A DNA stretch of 64,000 bases, taken from NCBI GenBank assembly GCA_037074615.1, contig CM073563.1:14616501-14680500 (forward strand), in the 5' to 3' direction. The position numbers and the translations under genes are program-made. A model generated the notes under the pieces. The model was given only the letters and a program-made list of their open reading frames with translations. It was not told where the DNA came from and did not search any database. This stretch comes from Leucaena leucocephala. Taxonomy: Eukaryota; Streptophyta; Magnoliopsida; Fabales; Fabaceae. The stretch's first letter is position 1, and every line of letters begins with the position of its first letter. This document shows positions 9,677 through 22,674 of the stretch, piece after piece.

Positions 9677-12100
9677 CACCAATATCAACATTGAATATTC
9701 ATTCTAGAATGCCACATTCCTCAAGATATGGGTCCATATAGGTCACAAAAGGGTCATCAATTGTTTCTAGTTTGACTCAAATGGAGCAAAATTCTTGAAC
9801 TTGTCTATACTTGTAACTCACCCCCAATCTCAACTTTCAATATGAGTTCTAGAATGTCACTTCTCCAAAGATGTGGGTCCATGTAGGTCACAAAGTGTCA
9901 TCCATTTTTTCAAAGTACTTTTAGGAAAATGTAGCGAAACTCTGGCACTTTTCCTGACCATAATGGAAATTCCCCACCAATATCAACACTGACCATTCAT
10001 TCTAGAATGCCACTTTCCTTAAGATATGGGTCCATATAGGTCACAACAGAGTCGTCAATTGTTCCAAGGTAGTTTTACGCAAATGTAGCAAAACTTTGGC
10101 ACTTCACTTTTCTATAGTGATAACTCACCCCAATCTCAACTTTTAATACGAATTCTATAACACCTATTTTCCTTAAGATATGGGTCTATGTAGGTCACGG
10201 AAGAGTTATCCATTGTTTCAAGCTACTTCTAGGCAAATGAAGCAAAACCTTGGCACTTCTCCCGACCATAATGAAAGGTCCCCACCAATATCAACATTGA
10301 ATATTCATTCTAGAATGCCACATTCCTCAAGATATGGGTCCATCTAGGTCACAAAAGGGTCATCAATTGTTTCTAGTTTGACTCAAATGGAGCAAAATTC
10401 TTGAACTTGTCTATACTTGTAACTCACCCCCAATCTCAACTTTCAATATGAGTTCTAGAATGTCACTTCTCCAAAGATGTGGGTCCATGTAGGTCACAAA
10501 GTGTCATCCATTTTTTCAAAGTACTTTTAGGAAAATGTAGCGAAACTCTGGCACTTTTCCTGACCATAATGGAAATTCCCCACCAATATCAACACTGACC
10601 ATTCATTCTAGAATGCCACTTTCCTTAAGATATGGGTCCATATAGGTCACAACAGAGTCGTCAATTGTTCCAAGGTAGTTTTACGCAAATGTAGCAAAAC
10701 TTTGGCACTTCACTTTTCTATAGTGATAACTCACCCCAATCTCAACTTTTAATACGAATTCTATAACACCTATTTTCCTTAAGATATGGGTCTATGTAGG
10801 TCACGGAAGAGTTATCCATTGTTTCAAGCTACTTCTAGGCAAATGAAGCAAAACCTTGGCACTTCTCCCGACCATAATGAAAGGTCCCCACCAATATCAA
10901 CGTTGAATATTCATTCTAGAATGCCACATTCCTCAAGATATGGGTCCATATAGGTCACAAAAGGGTCATCAATTGTTTCTAGTTTGACTCAAATGGAGCA
11001 AAATTCTTGAACTTGTCTATACTTGTAACTCACCCCCAATCTCAACTTTCAATATGAGTTCTAGAATGTCACTTCTCCAAAGATGTGGGTCCATGTAGGT
11101 CACAAAGTGTCATCCATTTTTTCAAAGTACTTTTAGGAAAATGTAGCGAAACTCTGGCACTTTTCCTGACCATAATGGAAATTCCCCACCAATATCAACA
11201 CTGACCATTCATTCTAGAATGCCACTTTCCTTAAGATATGGGTCCATATAGGTCACAACAGAGTCGTCAATTGTTCCAAGGTAGTTTTACGCAAATGTAG
11301 CAAAACTTTGGCACTTCACTTTTCTATAGTGATAACTCACCCCAATCTCAACTTTTAATACGAATTCTATAACACCTATTTTCCTTAAGATATGGGTCTA
11401 TGTAGGTCACGGAAGAGTTATCCATTGTTTCAAGCTACTTCTAGGCAAATGAAGCAAAACCTTGGCACTTCTCCCGACCATAATGAAAGGTCCCCACCAA
11501 TATCAACATTGAATATTCATTCTAGAATGCCACATTCCTCAAGATATGGGTCCATATAGGTCACAAAAGGGTCATCAATTGTTTCTAGTTTGACTCAAAT
11601 GGAGCAAAATTCTTGAACTTGTCTATACTTGTAACTCACCCCCAATCTCAACTTTCAATATGAGTTCTAGAATGTCACTTCTCCAAAGATGTGGGTCCAT
11701 GTAGGTCACAAAGTGTCATCCATTTTTTCAAAGTACTTTTAGGAAAATGTAGCGAAACTCTGGCACTTTTCCTGACCATAATGGAAATTCCCCACCAATA
11801 TCAACACTGAACATTCATTCTAGAATGCCACTTTCCTTAAGATATGGGTCCATATAGGTCACAACAGAGTCGTCAATTGTTCCAAGGTAGTTTTACGCAA
11901 ATGTAGCAAAACTTTGGCACTTCACTTTTCTATAGTGATAACTCACCCCAATCTCAACTTTTAATACGAATTCTATAACACCTATTTTCCTTAAGATATG
12001 GGTCTATGTAGGTCACGGAAGAGTTATCCATTGTTTCAAGCTACTTCTAGGCAAATGAAGCAAAACCTTGGCACTTCTCCCGACCATAATGAAAAGTCCC
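9677..12100. repeat. Run of 4 ABCD units
   Basis: Starts 9677, 10283, 10889, 11495. Unit 10283 has A62C (10344), unit 10889 has A14G (caacgttg, base 10902, shared only with 16040), unit 11495 has C317A (11811) and ends agtcc. Confidence 0.95.
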
Positions 12101-12398
12101 CACCAATATCAACATTGAATATTCATTCTAGAATGCCATATTCCTCAAGATATGGGTCCATATAGGTCACAAAAGGGTCATCAATTGTTTCTAGTTTGAC
12201 TCAAATGGAGCAAAATTCTTGAACTTGTCTATACTTGTAACTCACCCCCAATCTCAACTTTCAATATGAGTTCTAGAATGTCACTTCTCCAAAGATGTGG
12301 GTCCATGTAGGTCACAAAGTGTCATCCATTTTTTCAAAGTACTTTTAGGAAAATGTAGCGAAACTCTGGCACTTCTCCCGACCATAATGAAAAGTCCC
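12101..12398. repeat. Two-monomer AB unit 5 (298 bp)
   Basis: AB with D-type tail, carrying C39T (gccatattcc, base 12139). It is the only AB unit seen with this variant, which otherwise marks full units at 24493, 26311, 26917 and 49269. It follows an agtcc D. Confidence 0.93.
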
Positions 12399-13610
12399 CA
12401 CCAATATCAACATTGAATATTCATTCTAGAATGCCACATTCCTCAAGATATGGGTCCATATAGGTCACAAAAGGGTCATCAATTGTTTCTAGTTTGACTC
12501 AAATGGAGCAAAATTCTTGAACTTGTCTATACTTGTAACTCACCCCCAATCTCAACTTTCAATATGAGTTCTAGAATGTCACTTCTCCAAAGATGTGGGT
12601 CCATGTAGGTCACAAAGTGTCATCCATTTTTTCAAAGTACTTTTAGGAAAATGTAGCGAAACTCTGGCACTTTTCCTGACCATAATGGAAATTCCCCACC
12701 AATATCAACACTGACCATTCATTCTAGAATGCCACTTTCCTTAAGATATGGGTCCATATAGGTCACAACAGAGTCGTCAATTGTTCCAAGGTAGTTTTAC
12801 GCAAATGTAGCAAAACTTTGGCACTTCACTTTTCTATAGTGATAACTCACCCCAATCTCAACTTTTAATACGAATTCTATAACACCTATTTTCCTTAAGA
12901 TATGGGTCTATGTAGGTCACGGAAGAGTTATCCATTGTTTCAAGCTACTTCTAGGCAAATGAAGCAAAACCTTGGCACTTCTCCCGACCATAATGAAAGG
13001 TCCCCACCAATATCAACATTGAATATTCATTCTAGAATGCCACATTCCTCAAGATATGGGTCCATATAGGTCACAAAAGGGTCATCAATTGTTTCTAGTT
13101 TGACTCAAATGGAGCAAAATTCTTGAACTTGTCTATACTTGTAACTCACCCCCAATCTCAACTTTCAATATGAGTTCTAGAATGTCACTTCTCCAAAGAT
13201 GTGGGTCCATGTAGGTCACAAAGTGTCATCCATTTTTTCAAAGTACTTTTAGGAAAATGTAGCGAAACTCTGGCACTTTTCCTGACCATAATGGAAATTC
13301 CCCACCAATATCAACACTGACCATTCATTCTAGAATGCCACTTTCCTTAAGATATGGGTCCATATAGGTCACAACAGAGTCGTCAATTGTTCCAAGGTAG
13401 TTTTACGCAAATGTAGCAAAACTTTGGCACTTCACTTTTCTATAGTGATAACTCACCCCAATCTCAACTTTTAATACGAATTCTATAACACCTATTTTCC
13501 TTAAGATATGGGTCTATGTAGGTCACGGAAGAGTTATCCATTGTTTCAAGCTACTTCTAGGCAAATGAAGCAAAACCTTGGCACTTCTCCCGACCATAAT
13601 GAAAAGTCCC
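12399..13610. repeat. Run of 2 ABCD units
   Basis: Starts 12399 and 13005. No deviations seen except that the second D ends agtcc. Confidence 0.95.
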
Positions 13611-13909
13611 CACCAATATCAACATTGAATATTCATTCTAGAATGCCACATTCCTCAAGATATGGGTCCATATAGGTCACAAAAGGGTCATCAATTGTTT
13701 CTAGTTTGACTCAAATGGAGCAAAATTCTTGAACTTGTCTATACTTGTAACTCACCCCCAATCTCAACTTTCAATATGAGTTCTAGAATGTCACTTCTCC
13801 AAAGATGTGGGTCCATGTAGGTCACAAAGTGTCATCCATTTTTTCAAAGTACTTTTAGGAAAATGTAGCGAAACTCTGGCACTTCTCCCGACCATAATGA
13901 AAAAGTCCC
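13611..13909. repeat. Two-monomer AB unit 6 (299 bp, extra A)
   Basis: AB with D-type tail and one extra A in the terminal A-run (gaaaaagtcc rather than gaaaagtcc). Four AB units have this insertion (13611, 15122, 18143, 22376). It follows an agtcc D. Confidence 0.93.
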
Positions 13910-15121
13910 CACCAATATCAACATTGAATATTCATTCTAGAATGCCACATTCCTCAAGATATGGGTCTATATAGGTCACAAAAGGGTCATCAATTGTTTC
14001 TAGTTTGACTCAAATGGAGCAAAATTCTTGAACTTGTCTATACTTGTAACTCACCCCCAATCTCAACTTTCAATATGAGTTCTAGAATGTCACTTCTCCA
14101 AAGATGTGGGTCCATGTAGGTCACAAAGTGTCATCCATTTTTTCAAAGTACTTTTAGGAAAATGTAGCGAAACTCTGGCACTTCTCCCGACCATAATGAA
14201 AAGTCCCCACCAATATCAACATTGAATATTCATTCTAGAATGCCACTTTCCTTAAGATATGGGTCCATATAGGTCACAACAGAGTCGTCAATTGTTCCAA
14301 GGTAGTTTTACGCAAATGTAGCAAAACTTTGGCACTTCACTTTTCTATAGTGATAACTCACCCCAATCTCAACTTTTAATACGAATTCTATAACACCTAT
14401 TTTCCTTAAGATATGGGTCTATGTAGGTCACGGAAGAGTTATCCATTGTTTCAAGCTACTTCTAGGCAAATGAAGCAAAACCTTGGCACTTCTCCCGACC
14501 ATAATGAAAGGTCCCCACCAATATCAACATTGAATATTCATTCTAGAATGCCACATTCCTCAAGATATGGGTCCATATAGGTCACAAAAGGGTCATCAAT
14601 TGTTTCTAGTTTGACTCAAATGGAGCAAAATTCTTGAACTTGTCTATACTTGTAACTCACCCCCAATCTCAACTTTCAATATGAGTTCTAGAATGTCACT
14701 TCTCCAAAGATGTGGGTCCATGTAGGTCACAAAGTGTCATCCATTTTTTCAAAGTACTTTTAGGAAAATGTAGCGAAACTCTGGCACTTTTCCTGACCAT
14801 AATGGAAATTCCCCACCAATATCAACACTGAACATTCATTCTAGAATGCCACTTTCCTTAAGATATGGGTCTATATAGGTCACAACAGAGTCGTCAATTG
14901 TTCCAAGGTAGTTTTACGCAAATGTAGCAAAACTTTGGCACTTCACTTTTCTATAGTGATAACTCACCCCAATCTCAACTTTTAATACGAATTCTATAAC
15001 ACCTATTTTCGTTAAGATATGGGTCTATGTAGGTCACGGAAGAGTTATCCATTGTTTCAAGCTACTTCTAGGCAAATGAAGCAAAACCTTGGCACTTCTC
15101 CCGACCATAATGAAAAGTCCC
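13910..15121. repeat. Run of 2 units, the first with a chimeric third monomer
   Basis: The unit at 13910 has C59T (13968), a B with the D-type tail (13910-14207 is therefore like an AB unit) and then a hybrid A/C monomer before D. The unit at 14516 is ABCD with C317A (14832), C to T at 14872 and C to G at 15011, and its D ends agtcc. Both are 606 bp. Confidence 0.93.
14208..14360. repeat. Chimeric A/C monomer
   Basis: It starts as A (caacattgaatattc) and continues as C (ccactttccttaagatat and onward through gtgataactca). The switch lies in attcattctagaatgccac, a 19-bp stretch identical in A and C. The preceding B carries the D-type tail normally followed by an A head. The simplest reading is an exchange between an A and a C monomer; the total length stays 606 bp because the exchange is in register within the monomer. 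Confidence 0.9.
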
Positions 15122-15420
15122 CACCAATATCAACATTGAATATTCATTCTAGAATGCCACATTCCTCAAGATATGGGTCCATATAGGTCACAAAAGGGTC
15201 ATCAATTGTTTCTAGTTTGACTCAAATGGAGCAAAATTCTTGAACTTGTCTATACTTGTAACTCACCCCCAATCTCAACTTTCAATATGAGTTCTAGAAT
15301 GTCACTTCTCCAAAGATGTGGGTCCATGTAGGTCACAAAGTGTCATCCATTTTTTCAAAGTACTTTTAGGAAAATGTAGCGAAACTCTGGCACTTCTCCC
15401 GACCATAATGAAAAAGTCCC
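15122..15420. repeat. Two-monomer AB unit 7 (299 bp, extra A)
   Basis: AB with D-type tail and the extra A. It follows an agtcc D. With the following unit it forms a block repeated 3,021 bp downstream. Confidence 0.93.
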
Positions 15421-17238
15421 CACCAATATCAACATTGAATATTCATTCTAGAATGCCACATTCCTCAAGATATGGGTCTATATAGGTCACAAAAGGGTCA
15501 TCAATTGTTTATAGTTTGACTCAAATGGAGCAAAATTCTTGAACTTGTCTATACTTGTAACTCACCCCCAATCTCAACTTTCAATATGAGTTCTAGAATG
15601 TCACTTCTCCAAAGATGTGGGTCCATGTAGGTCACAAAGTGTCATCCATTTTTTCAAAGTACTTTTAGGAAAATGTAGCGAAACTCTGGCACTTTTCCTG
15701 ACCATAATGGAAATTCCCCACCAATATCAACACTGACCATTCATTCTAGAATGCCACTTTCCTTAAGATATGGGTCCATATAGGTCACAACAGAGTCGTC
15801 AATTGTTCCAAGGTAGTTTTACGCAAATGTAGCAAAACTTTGGCACTTCACTTTTCTATAGTGATAACTCACCCCAATCTCAACTTTTAATACGAATTCT
15901 ATAACACCTATTTTCCTTAAGATATGGGTCTATGTAGGTCACGGAAGAGTTATCCATTGTTTCAAGCTACTTCTAGGCAAATGAAGCAAAACCTTGGCAC
16001 TTCTCCCGACCATAATGAAAGGTCCCCACCAATATCAACGTTGAATATTCATTCTAGAATGCCACATTCCTCAAGATATGGGTCCATATAGGTCACAAAA
16101 GGGTCATCAATTGTTTCTAGTTTGACTCAAATGGAGCAAAATTCTTGAACTTGTCTATACTTGTAACTCACCCCCAATCTCAACTTTCAATATGAGTTCT
16201 AGAATGTCACTTCTCCAAAGATGTGGGTCCATGTAGGTCACAAAGTGTCATCCATTTTTTCAAAGTACTTTTAGGAAAATGTAGCGAAACTCTGGCACTT
16301 TTCCTGACCATAATGGAAATTCCCCACCAATATCAACACTGACCATTCATTCTAGAATGCCACTTTCCTTAAGATATGGGTCCATATAGGTCACAACAGA
16401 GTCGTCAATTGTTCCAAGGTAGTTTTACGCAAATGTAGCAAAACTTTGGCACTTCACTTTTCTATAGTGATAACTCACCCCAATCTCAACTTTTAATACG
16501 AATTCTATAACACCTATTTTCCTTAAGATATGGGTCTATGTAGGTCACGGAAGAGTTATCCATTGTTTCAAGCTACTTCTAGGCAAATGAAGCAAAACCT
16601 TGGCACTTCTCCCGACCATAATGAAAGGTCCCCACCAATATCAACATTGAATATTCATTCTAGAATGCCACATTCCTCAAGATATGGGTCCATATAGGTC
16701 ACAAAAGGGTCATCAATTGTTTCTAGTTTGACTCAAATGGAGCAAAATTCTTGAACTTGTCTATACTTGTAACTCACCCCCAATCTCAACTTTCAATATG
16801 AGTTCTAGAATGTCACTTCTCCAAAGATGTGGGTCCATGTAGGTCACAAAGTGTCATCCATTTTTTCAAAGTACTTTTAGGAAAATGTAGCGAAACTCTG
16901 GCACTTTTCCTGACCATAATGGAAATTCCCCACCAATATCAACACTGACCATTCATTCTAGAATGCCACTTTCCTTAAGATATGGGTCCATATAGGTCAC
17001 AACAGAGTCGTCAATTGTTCCAAGGTAGTTTTACGCAAATGTAGCAAAACTTTGGCACTTCACTTTTCTATAGTGATAACTCACCCCAATCTCAACTTTT
17101 AATACGAATTCTATAACACCTATTTTCCTTAAGATATGGGTCTATGTAGGTCACGGAAGAGTTATCCATTGTTTCAAGCTACTTCTAGGCAAATGAAGCA
17201 AAACCTTGGCACTTCTCCCGACCATAATGAAAGGTCCC
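15421..17238. repeat. Run of 3 ABCD units
   Basis: Starts 15421, 16027, 16633. Unit 15421 has C59T (15479) and C91A (tgtttatag, base 15511). Unit 16027 has A14G (16040). Unit 16633 shows no deviation. Confidence 0.95.
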
Positions 17239-17536
17239 CACCAATATCAACATTGAATATTCATTCTAGAATGCCACATTCCTCAAGATATGGGTCCATA
17301 TAGGTCACAAAAGGGTCATCAATTGTTTCTAGTTTGACTCAAATGGAGCAAAATTCTTGAACTTGTCTATACTTGTAACTCACCCCCAATCTCAACTTTC
17401 AATATGAGTTCTAGAATGTCACTTCTCCAAAGATGTGGGTCCATGTAGGTCACAAAGTGTCATCCATTTTTTCAAAGTACTTTTAGGAAAATGTAGCGAA
17501 ACTCTGGCACTTCTCCCGACCATAATGAAAAGTCCC
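17239..17536. repeat. Two-monomer AB unit 8 (298 bp)
   Basis: AB with D-type tail, following a ggtcc D. No private variant seen. Confidence 0.93.
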
Positions 17537-18142
17537 CACCAATATCAACATTGAATATTCATTCTAGAATGCCACATTCCTCAAGATATGGGTCCATATA
17601 GGTCACAAAAGGGTCATCAATTGTTTCTAGTTTGACTCAAATGGAGCAAAATTCTTGAACTTGTCTATACTTGTAACTCACCCCCAATCTCAACTTTCAA
17701 TATGAGTTCTAGAATGTCACTTCTCCAAAGATGTGGGTCCATGTAGGTCACAAAGTGTCATCCATTTTTTCAAAGTACTTTTAGGAAAATGTAGCGAAAC
17801 TCTGGCACTTTTCCTGACCATAATGGAAATTCCCCACCAATATCAACACTGACCATTCATTCTAGAATGCCACTTTCCTTAAGATATGGGTCCATATAGG
17901 TCACAACAGAGTCGTCAATTGTTCCAAGGTAGTTTTTCGCAAATGTAGCAAAACTTTGGCACTTCACTTTTCTATAGTGATAACTCACCCCAATCTCAAC
18001 TTTTAATACGAATTCTATAACACCTATTTTCCTTAAGATATGGGTCTATGTAGGTCACGGAAGAGTTATCCATTGTTTCAAGCTACTTCTAGGCAAATGA
18101 AGCAAAACCTTGGCACTTCTCCCGACCATAATGAAAAGTCCC
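17537..18142. repeat. Single ABCD unit
   Basis: One unit between two AB units. Private A to T at 17937 (gtttttcgcaaa). D ends agtcc. Confidence 0.95.
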
Positions 18143-18441
18143 CACCAATATCAACATTGAATATTCATTCTAGAATGCCACATTCCTCAAGATATGGGTC
18201 CATATAGGTCACAAAAGGGTCATCAATTGTTTCTAGTTTGACTCAAATGGAGCAAAATTCTTGAACTTGTCTATACTTGTAACTCACCCCCAATCTCAAC
18301 TTTCAATATGAGTTCTAGAATGTCACTTCTCCAAAGATGTGGGTCCATGTAGGTCACAAAGTGTCATCCATTTTTTCAAAGTACTTTTAGGAAAATGTAG
18401 CGAAACTCTGGCACTTCTCCCGACCATAATGAAAAAGTCCC
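18143..18441. repeat. Two-monomer AB unit 9 (299 bp, extra A)
   Basis: AB with D-type tail and the extra A, following an agtcc D. Copy of the block that starts at 15122. Confidence 0.93.
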
Positions 18442-19047
18442 CACCAATATCAACATTGAATATTCATTCTAGAATGCCACATTCCTCAAGATATGGGTCT
18501 ATATAGGTCACAAAAGGGTCATCAATTGTTTATAGTTTGACTCAAATGGAGCAAAATTCTTGAACTTGTCTATACTTGTAACTCACCCCCAATCTCAACT
18601 TTCAATATGAGTTCTAGAATGTCACTTCTCCAAAGATGTGGGTCCATGTAGGTCACAAAGTGTCATCCATTTTTTCAAAGTACTTTTAGGAAAATGTAGC
18701 GAAACTCTGGCACTTTTCCTGACCATAATGGAAATTCCCCACCAATATCAACACTGACCATTCATTCTAGAATGCCACTTTCCTTAAGATATGGGTCCAT
18801 ATAGGTCACAACAGAGTCGTCAATTGTTCCAAGGTAGTTTTACGCAAATGTAGCAAAACTTTGGCACTTCACTTTTCTATAGTGATAACTCACCCCAATC
18901 TCAACTTTTAATACGAATTCTATAACACCTATTTTCCTTAAGATATGGGTCTATGTAGGTCACGGAAGAGTTATCCATTGTTTCAAGCTACTTCTAGGCA
19001 AATGAAGCAAAACCTTGGCACTTCTCCCGACCATAATGAAAGGTCCC
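18143..19047. repeat. 905-bp copy of the block at 15122-16026
   Basis: Both blocks are an extra-A AB unit followed by a unit with C59T and C91A (15479 and 15511 against 18500 and 18532). All markers are 3,021 bp apart, and C91A occurs nowhere else in the window. The unit after each differs (A14G only at 16040). Confidence 0.85.
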
Positions 19048-21471
19048 CACCAATATCAACATTGAATATTCATTCTAGAATGCCACATTCCTCAAGATAT
19101 GGGTCCATATAGGTCACAAAAGGGTCATCAATTGTTTCTAGTTTGACTCAAATGGAGCAAAATTCTTGAACTTGTCTATACTTGTAACTCACCCCCAATC
19201 TCAACTTTCAATATGAGTTCTAGAATGTCACTTCTCCAAAGATGTGGGTCCATGTAGGTCACAAAGTGTCATCCATTTTTTCAAAGTACTTTTAGGAAAA
19301 TGTAGCGAAACTCTGGCACTTTTCCTGACCATAATGGAAATTCCCCACCAATATCAACACTGACCATTCATTCTAGAATGCCACTTTCCTTAAGATATGG
19401 GTCCATATAGGTCACAACAGAGTCGTCAATTGTTCCAAGGTAGTTTTACGCAAATGTAGCAAAACTTTGGCACTTCACTTTTCTATAGTGATAACTCACC
19501 CCAATCTCAACTTTTAATACGAATTCTATAACACCTATTTTCCTTAAGATATGGGTCTATGTAGGTCACGGAAGAGTTATCCATTGTTTCAAGCTACTTC
19601 TAGGCAAATGAAGCAAAACCTTGGCACTTCTCCCGACCATAATGAAAGGTCCCCACCAATATCAACATTGAATATTCATTCTAGAATGCCACATTCCTCA
19701 AGATATGGGTCCATCTAGGTCACAAAAGGGTCATCAATTGTTTCTAGTTTGACTCAAATGGAGCAAAATTCTTGAACTTGTCTATACTTGTAACTCACCC
19801 CCAATCTCAACTTTCAATATGAGTTCTAGAATGTCACTTCTCCAAAGATGTGGGTCCATGTAGGTCACAAAGTGTCATCCATTTTTTCAAAGTACTTTTA
19901 GGAAAATGTAGCGAAACTCTGGCACTTTTCCTGACCATAATGGAAATTCCCCACCAATATCAACACTGACCATTCATTCTAGAATGCCACTTTCCTTAAG
20001 ATATGGGTCCATATAGGTCACAACAGAGTCGTCAATTGTTCCAAGGTAGTTTTACGCAAATGTAGCAAAACTTTGGCACTTCACTTTTCTATAGTGATAA
20101 CTCACCCCAATCTCAACTTTTAATACGAATTCTATAACACCTATTTTCCTTAAGATATGGGTCTATGTAGGTCACGGAAGAGTTATCCATTGTTTCAAGC
20201 TACTTCTAGGCAAATGAAGCAAAACCTTGGCACTTCTCCCGACCATAATGAAAGGTCCCCACCAATATCAACATTGAATATTCATTCTAGAATGCCACAT
20301 TCTTCAAGATATGGGTCCATATAGGTCACAAAAGGGTCATCAATTGTTTCTAGTTTGACTCAAATGGAGCAAAATTCTTGAACTTGTCTATACTTGTAAC
20401 TCACCCCCAATCTCAACTTTCAATATGAGTTCTAGAATGTCACTTCTCCAAAGATGTGGGTCCATGTAGGTCACAAAGTGTCATCCATTTTTTCAAAGTA
20501 CTTTTAGGAAAATGTAGCGAAACTCTGGCACTTTTCCTGACCATAATGGAAATTCCCCACCAATATCAACACTGACCATTCATTCTAGAATGCCACTTTC
20601 CTTAAGATATGGGTCCATATAGGTCACAACAGAGTCGTCAATTGTTCCAAGGTAGTTTTACGCAAATGTAGCAAAACTTTGGCACTTCACTTTTCTATAG
20701 TGATAACTCACCCCAATCTCAACTTTTAATACGAATTCTATAACACCTATTTTCCTTAAGATATGGGTCTATGTAGGTCACGGAAGAGTTATCCATTGTT
20801 TCAAGCTACTTCTAGGCAAATGAAGCAAAACCTTGGCACTTCTCCCGACCATAATGAAAGGTCCCCACCAATATCAACATTGAATATTCATTCTAGAATG
20901 CCACATTCCTCAAGATATGGGTCCATATAGGTCACAAAAGGGTCATCAATTGTTTCTAGTTTGACTCAAATGGAGCAAAATTCTTGAACTTGTCTATACT
21001 TGTAACTCACCCCCAATCTCAACTTTCAATATGAGTTCTAGAATGTCACTTCTCCAAAGATGTGGGTCCATGTAGGTCACAAAGTGTCATCCATTTTTTC
21101 AAAGTACTTTTAGGAAAATGTAGCGAAACTCTGGCACTTTTCCTGACCATAATGGAAATTCCCCACCAATATCAACACTGACCATTCATTCTAGAATGCC
21201 ACTTTCCTTAAGATATGGGTCCATATAGGTCACAACAGAGTCGTCAATTGTTCCAAGGTAGTTTTACGCAAATGTAGCAAAACTTTGGCACTTCACTTTT
21301 CTATAGTGATAACTCACCCCAATCTCAACTTTTAATACGAATTCTATAACACCTATTTTCCTTAAGATATGGGTCTATGTAGGTCACGGAAGAGTTATCC
21401 ATTGTTTCAAGCTACTTCTAGGCAAATGAAGCAAAACCTTGGCACTTCTCCCGACCATAATGAAAGGTCCC
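18442..21471. repeat. Run of 5 ABCD units
   Basis: Starts 18442, 19048, 19654, 20260, 20866. Unit 18442 has C59T (18500) and C91A (18532), the same pair as unit 15421. Unit 19654 has A62C (19715). Unit 20260 has a private C to T at 20303 (cattcttcaag). Confidence 0.95.
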
Positions 21472-21769
21472 CACCAATATCAACATTGAATATTCATTCT
21501 AGAATGCCACATTCCTCAAGATATGGGTCCATATAGGTCACAAAAGGGTCATCAATTGTTTCTAGTTTGACTCAAATGGAGCAAAATTCTTGAACTTGTC
21601 TATACTTGTAACTCACCCCCAATCTCAACTTTCAATATGAGTTCTAGAATGTCACTTCTCCAAAGATGTGGGTCCATGTAGGTCACAAAGTGTCATCCAT
21701 TTTTTCAAAGTACTTTTAGGAAAATGTAGCGAAACTCTGGCACTTCTCCCGACCATAATGAAAAGTCCC
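21472..21769. repeat. Two-monomer AB unit 10 (298 bp)
   Basis: AB with D-type tail, following a ggtcc D. Confidence 0.93.
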
Positions 21770-22375
21770 CACCAATATCAACATTGAATATTCATTCTAG
21801 AATGCCACATTCCTCAAGATATGGGTCCATATAGGTCACAAAAGGGTCATCAATTGTTTCTAGTTTGACTCAAATGGAGCAAAATTCTTGAACTTGTCTA
21901 TACTTGTAACTCACCCCCAATCTCAACTTTCAATATGAGTTCTAGAATGTCACTTCTCCAAAGATGTGGGTCCATGTAGGTCACAAAGTGTCATCCATTT
22001 TTTCAAAGTACTTTTAGGAAAATGTAGCGAAACTCTGGCACTTTTCCTGACCATAATGGAAATTCCCCACCAATATCAACACTGACCATTCATTCTAGAA
22101 TGCCACTTTCCTTAAGATATGGGTCCATATAGGTCACAACAGAGTCGTCAATTGTTCCAAGGTAGTTTTACGCAAATGTAGCAAAACTTTGGCACTTCAC
22201 TTTTCTATAGTGATAACTCACCCCAATCTCAACTTTTAATACGAATTCTATAACACCTATTTTCCTTAAGATATGGGTCTATGTAGGTCACGGAAGAGTT
22301 ATCCATTGTTTCAAGCTACTTCTAGGCAAATGAAGCAAAACCTTGGCACTTCTCCCGACCATAATGAAAGGTCCC
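21770..22375. repeat. Single ABCD unit
   Basis: One consensus unit between two AB units. Confidence 0.95.
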
Positions 22376-22674
22376 CACCAATATCAACATTGAATATTCA
22401 TTCTAGAATGCCACATTCCTCAAGATATGGGTCCATATAGGTCACAAAAGGGTCATCAATTGTTTCTAGTTTGACTCAAATGGAGCAAAATTCTTGAACT
22501 TGTCTATACTTGTAACTCACCCCCAATCTCAACTTTCAATATGAGTTCTAGAATGTCACTTCTCCAAAGATGTGGGTCCATGTAGGTCACAAAGTGTCAT
22601 CCATTTTTTCAAAGTACTTTTAGGAAAATGTAGCGAAACTCTGGCACTTCTCCCGACCATAATGAAAAAGTCCC
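22376..22674. repeat. Two-monomer AB unit 11 (299 bp, extra A)
   Basis: Last of the four extra-A AB units and the only one that follows a ggtcc D. The next unit lacks C59T, unlike those after the other three. Confidence 0.93.

Larger units (their letters stand above)
12101..16632. repeat. Three successive ~1,510-bp blocks (AB + 2 x full unit)
   Basis: Blocks 12101-13610 (1,510 bp), 13611-15121 and 15122-16632 (1,511 bp each, from the extra A). The last two share the extra-A AB unit and C59T (13968 and 15479, exactly 1,511 bp apart). The first block shares only the layout and the agtcc ending. Confidence 0.78.
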
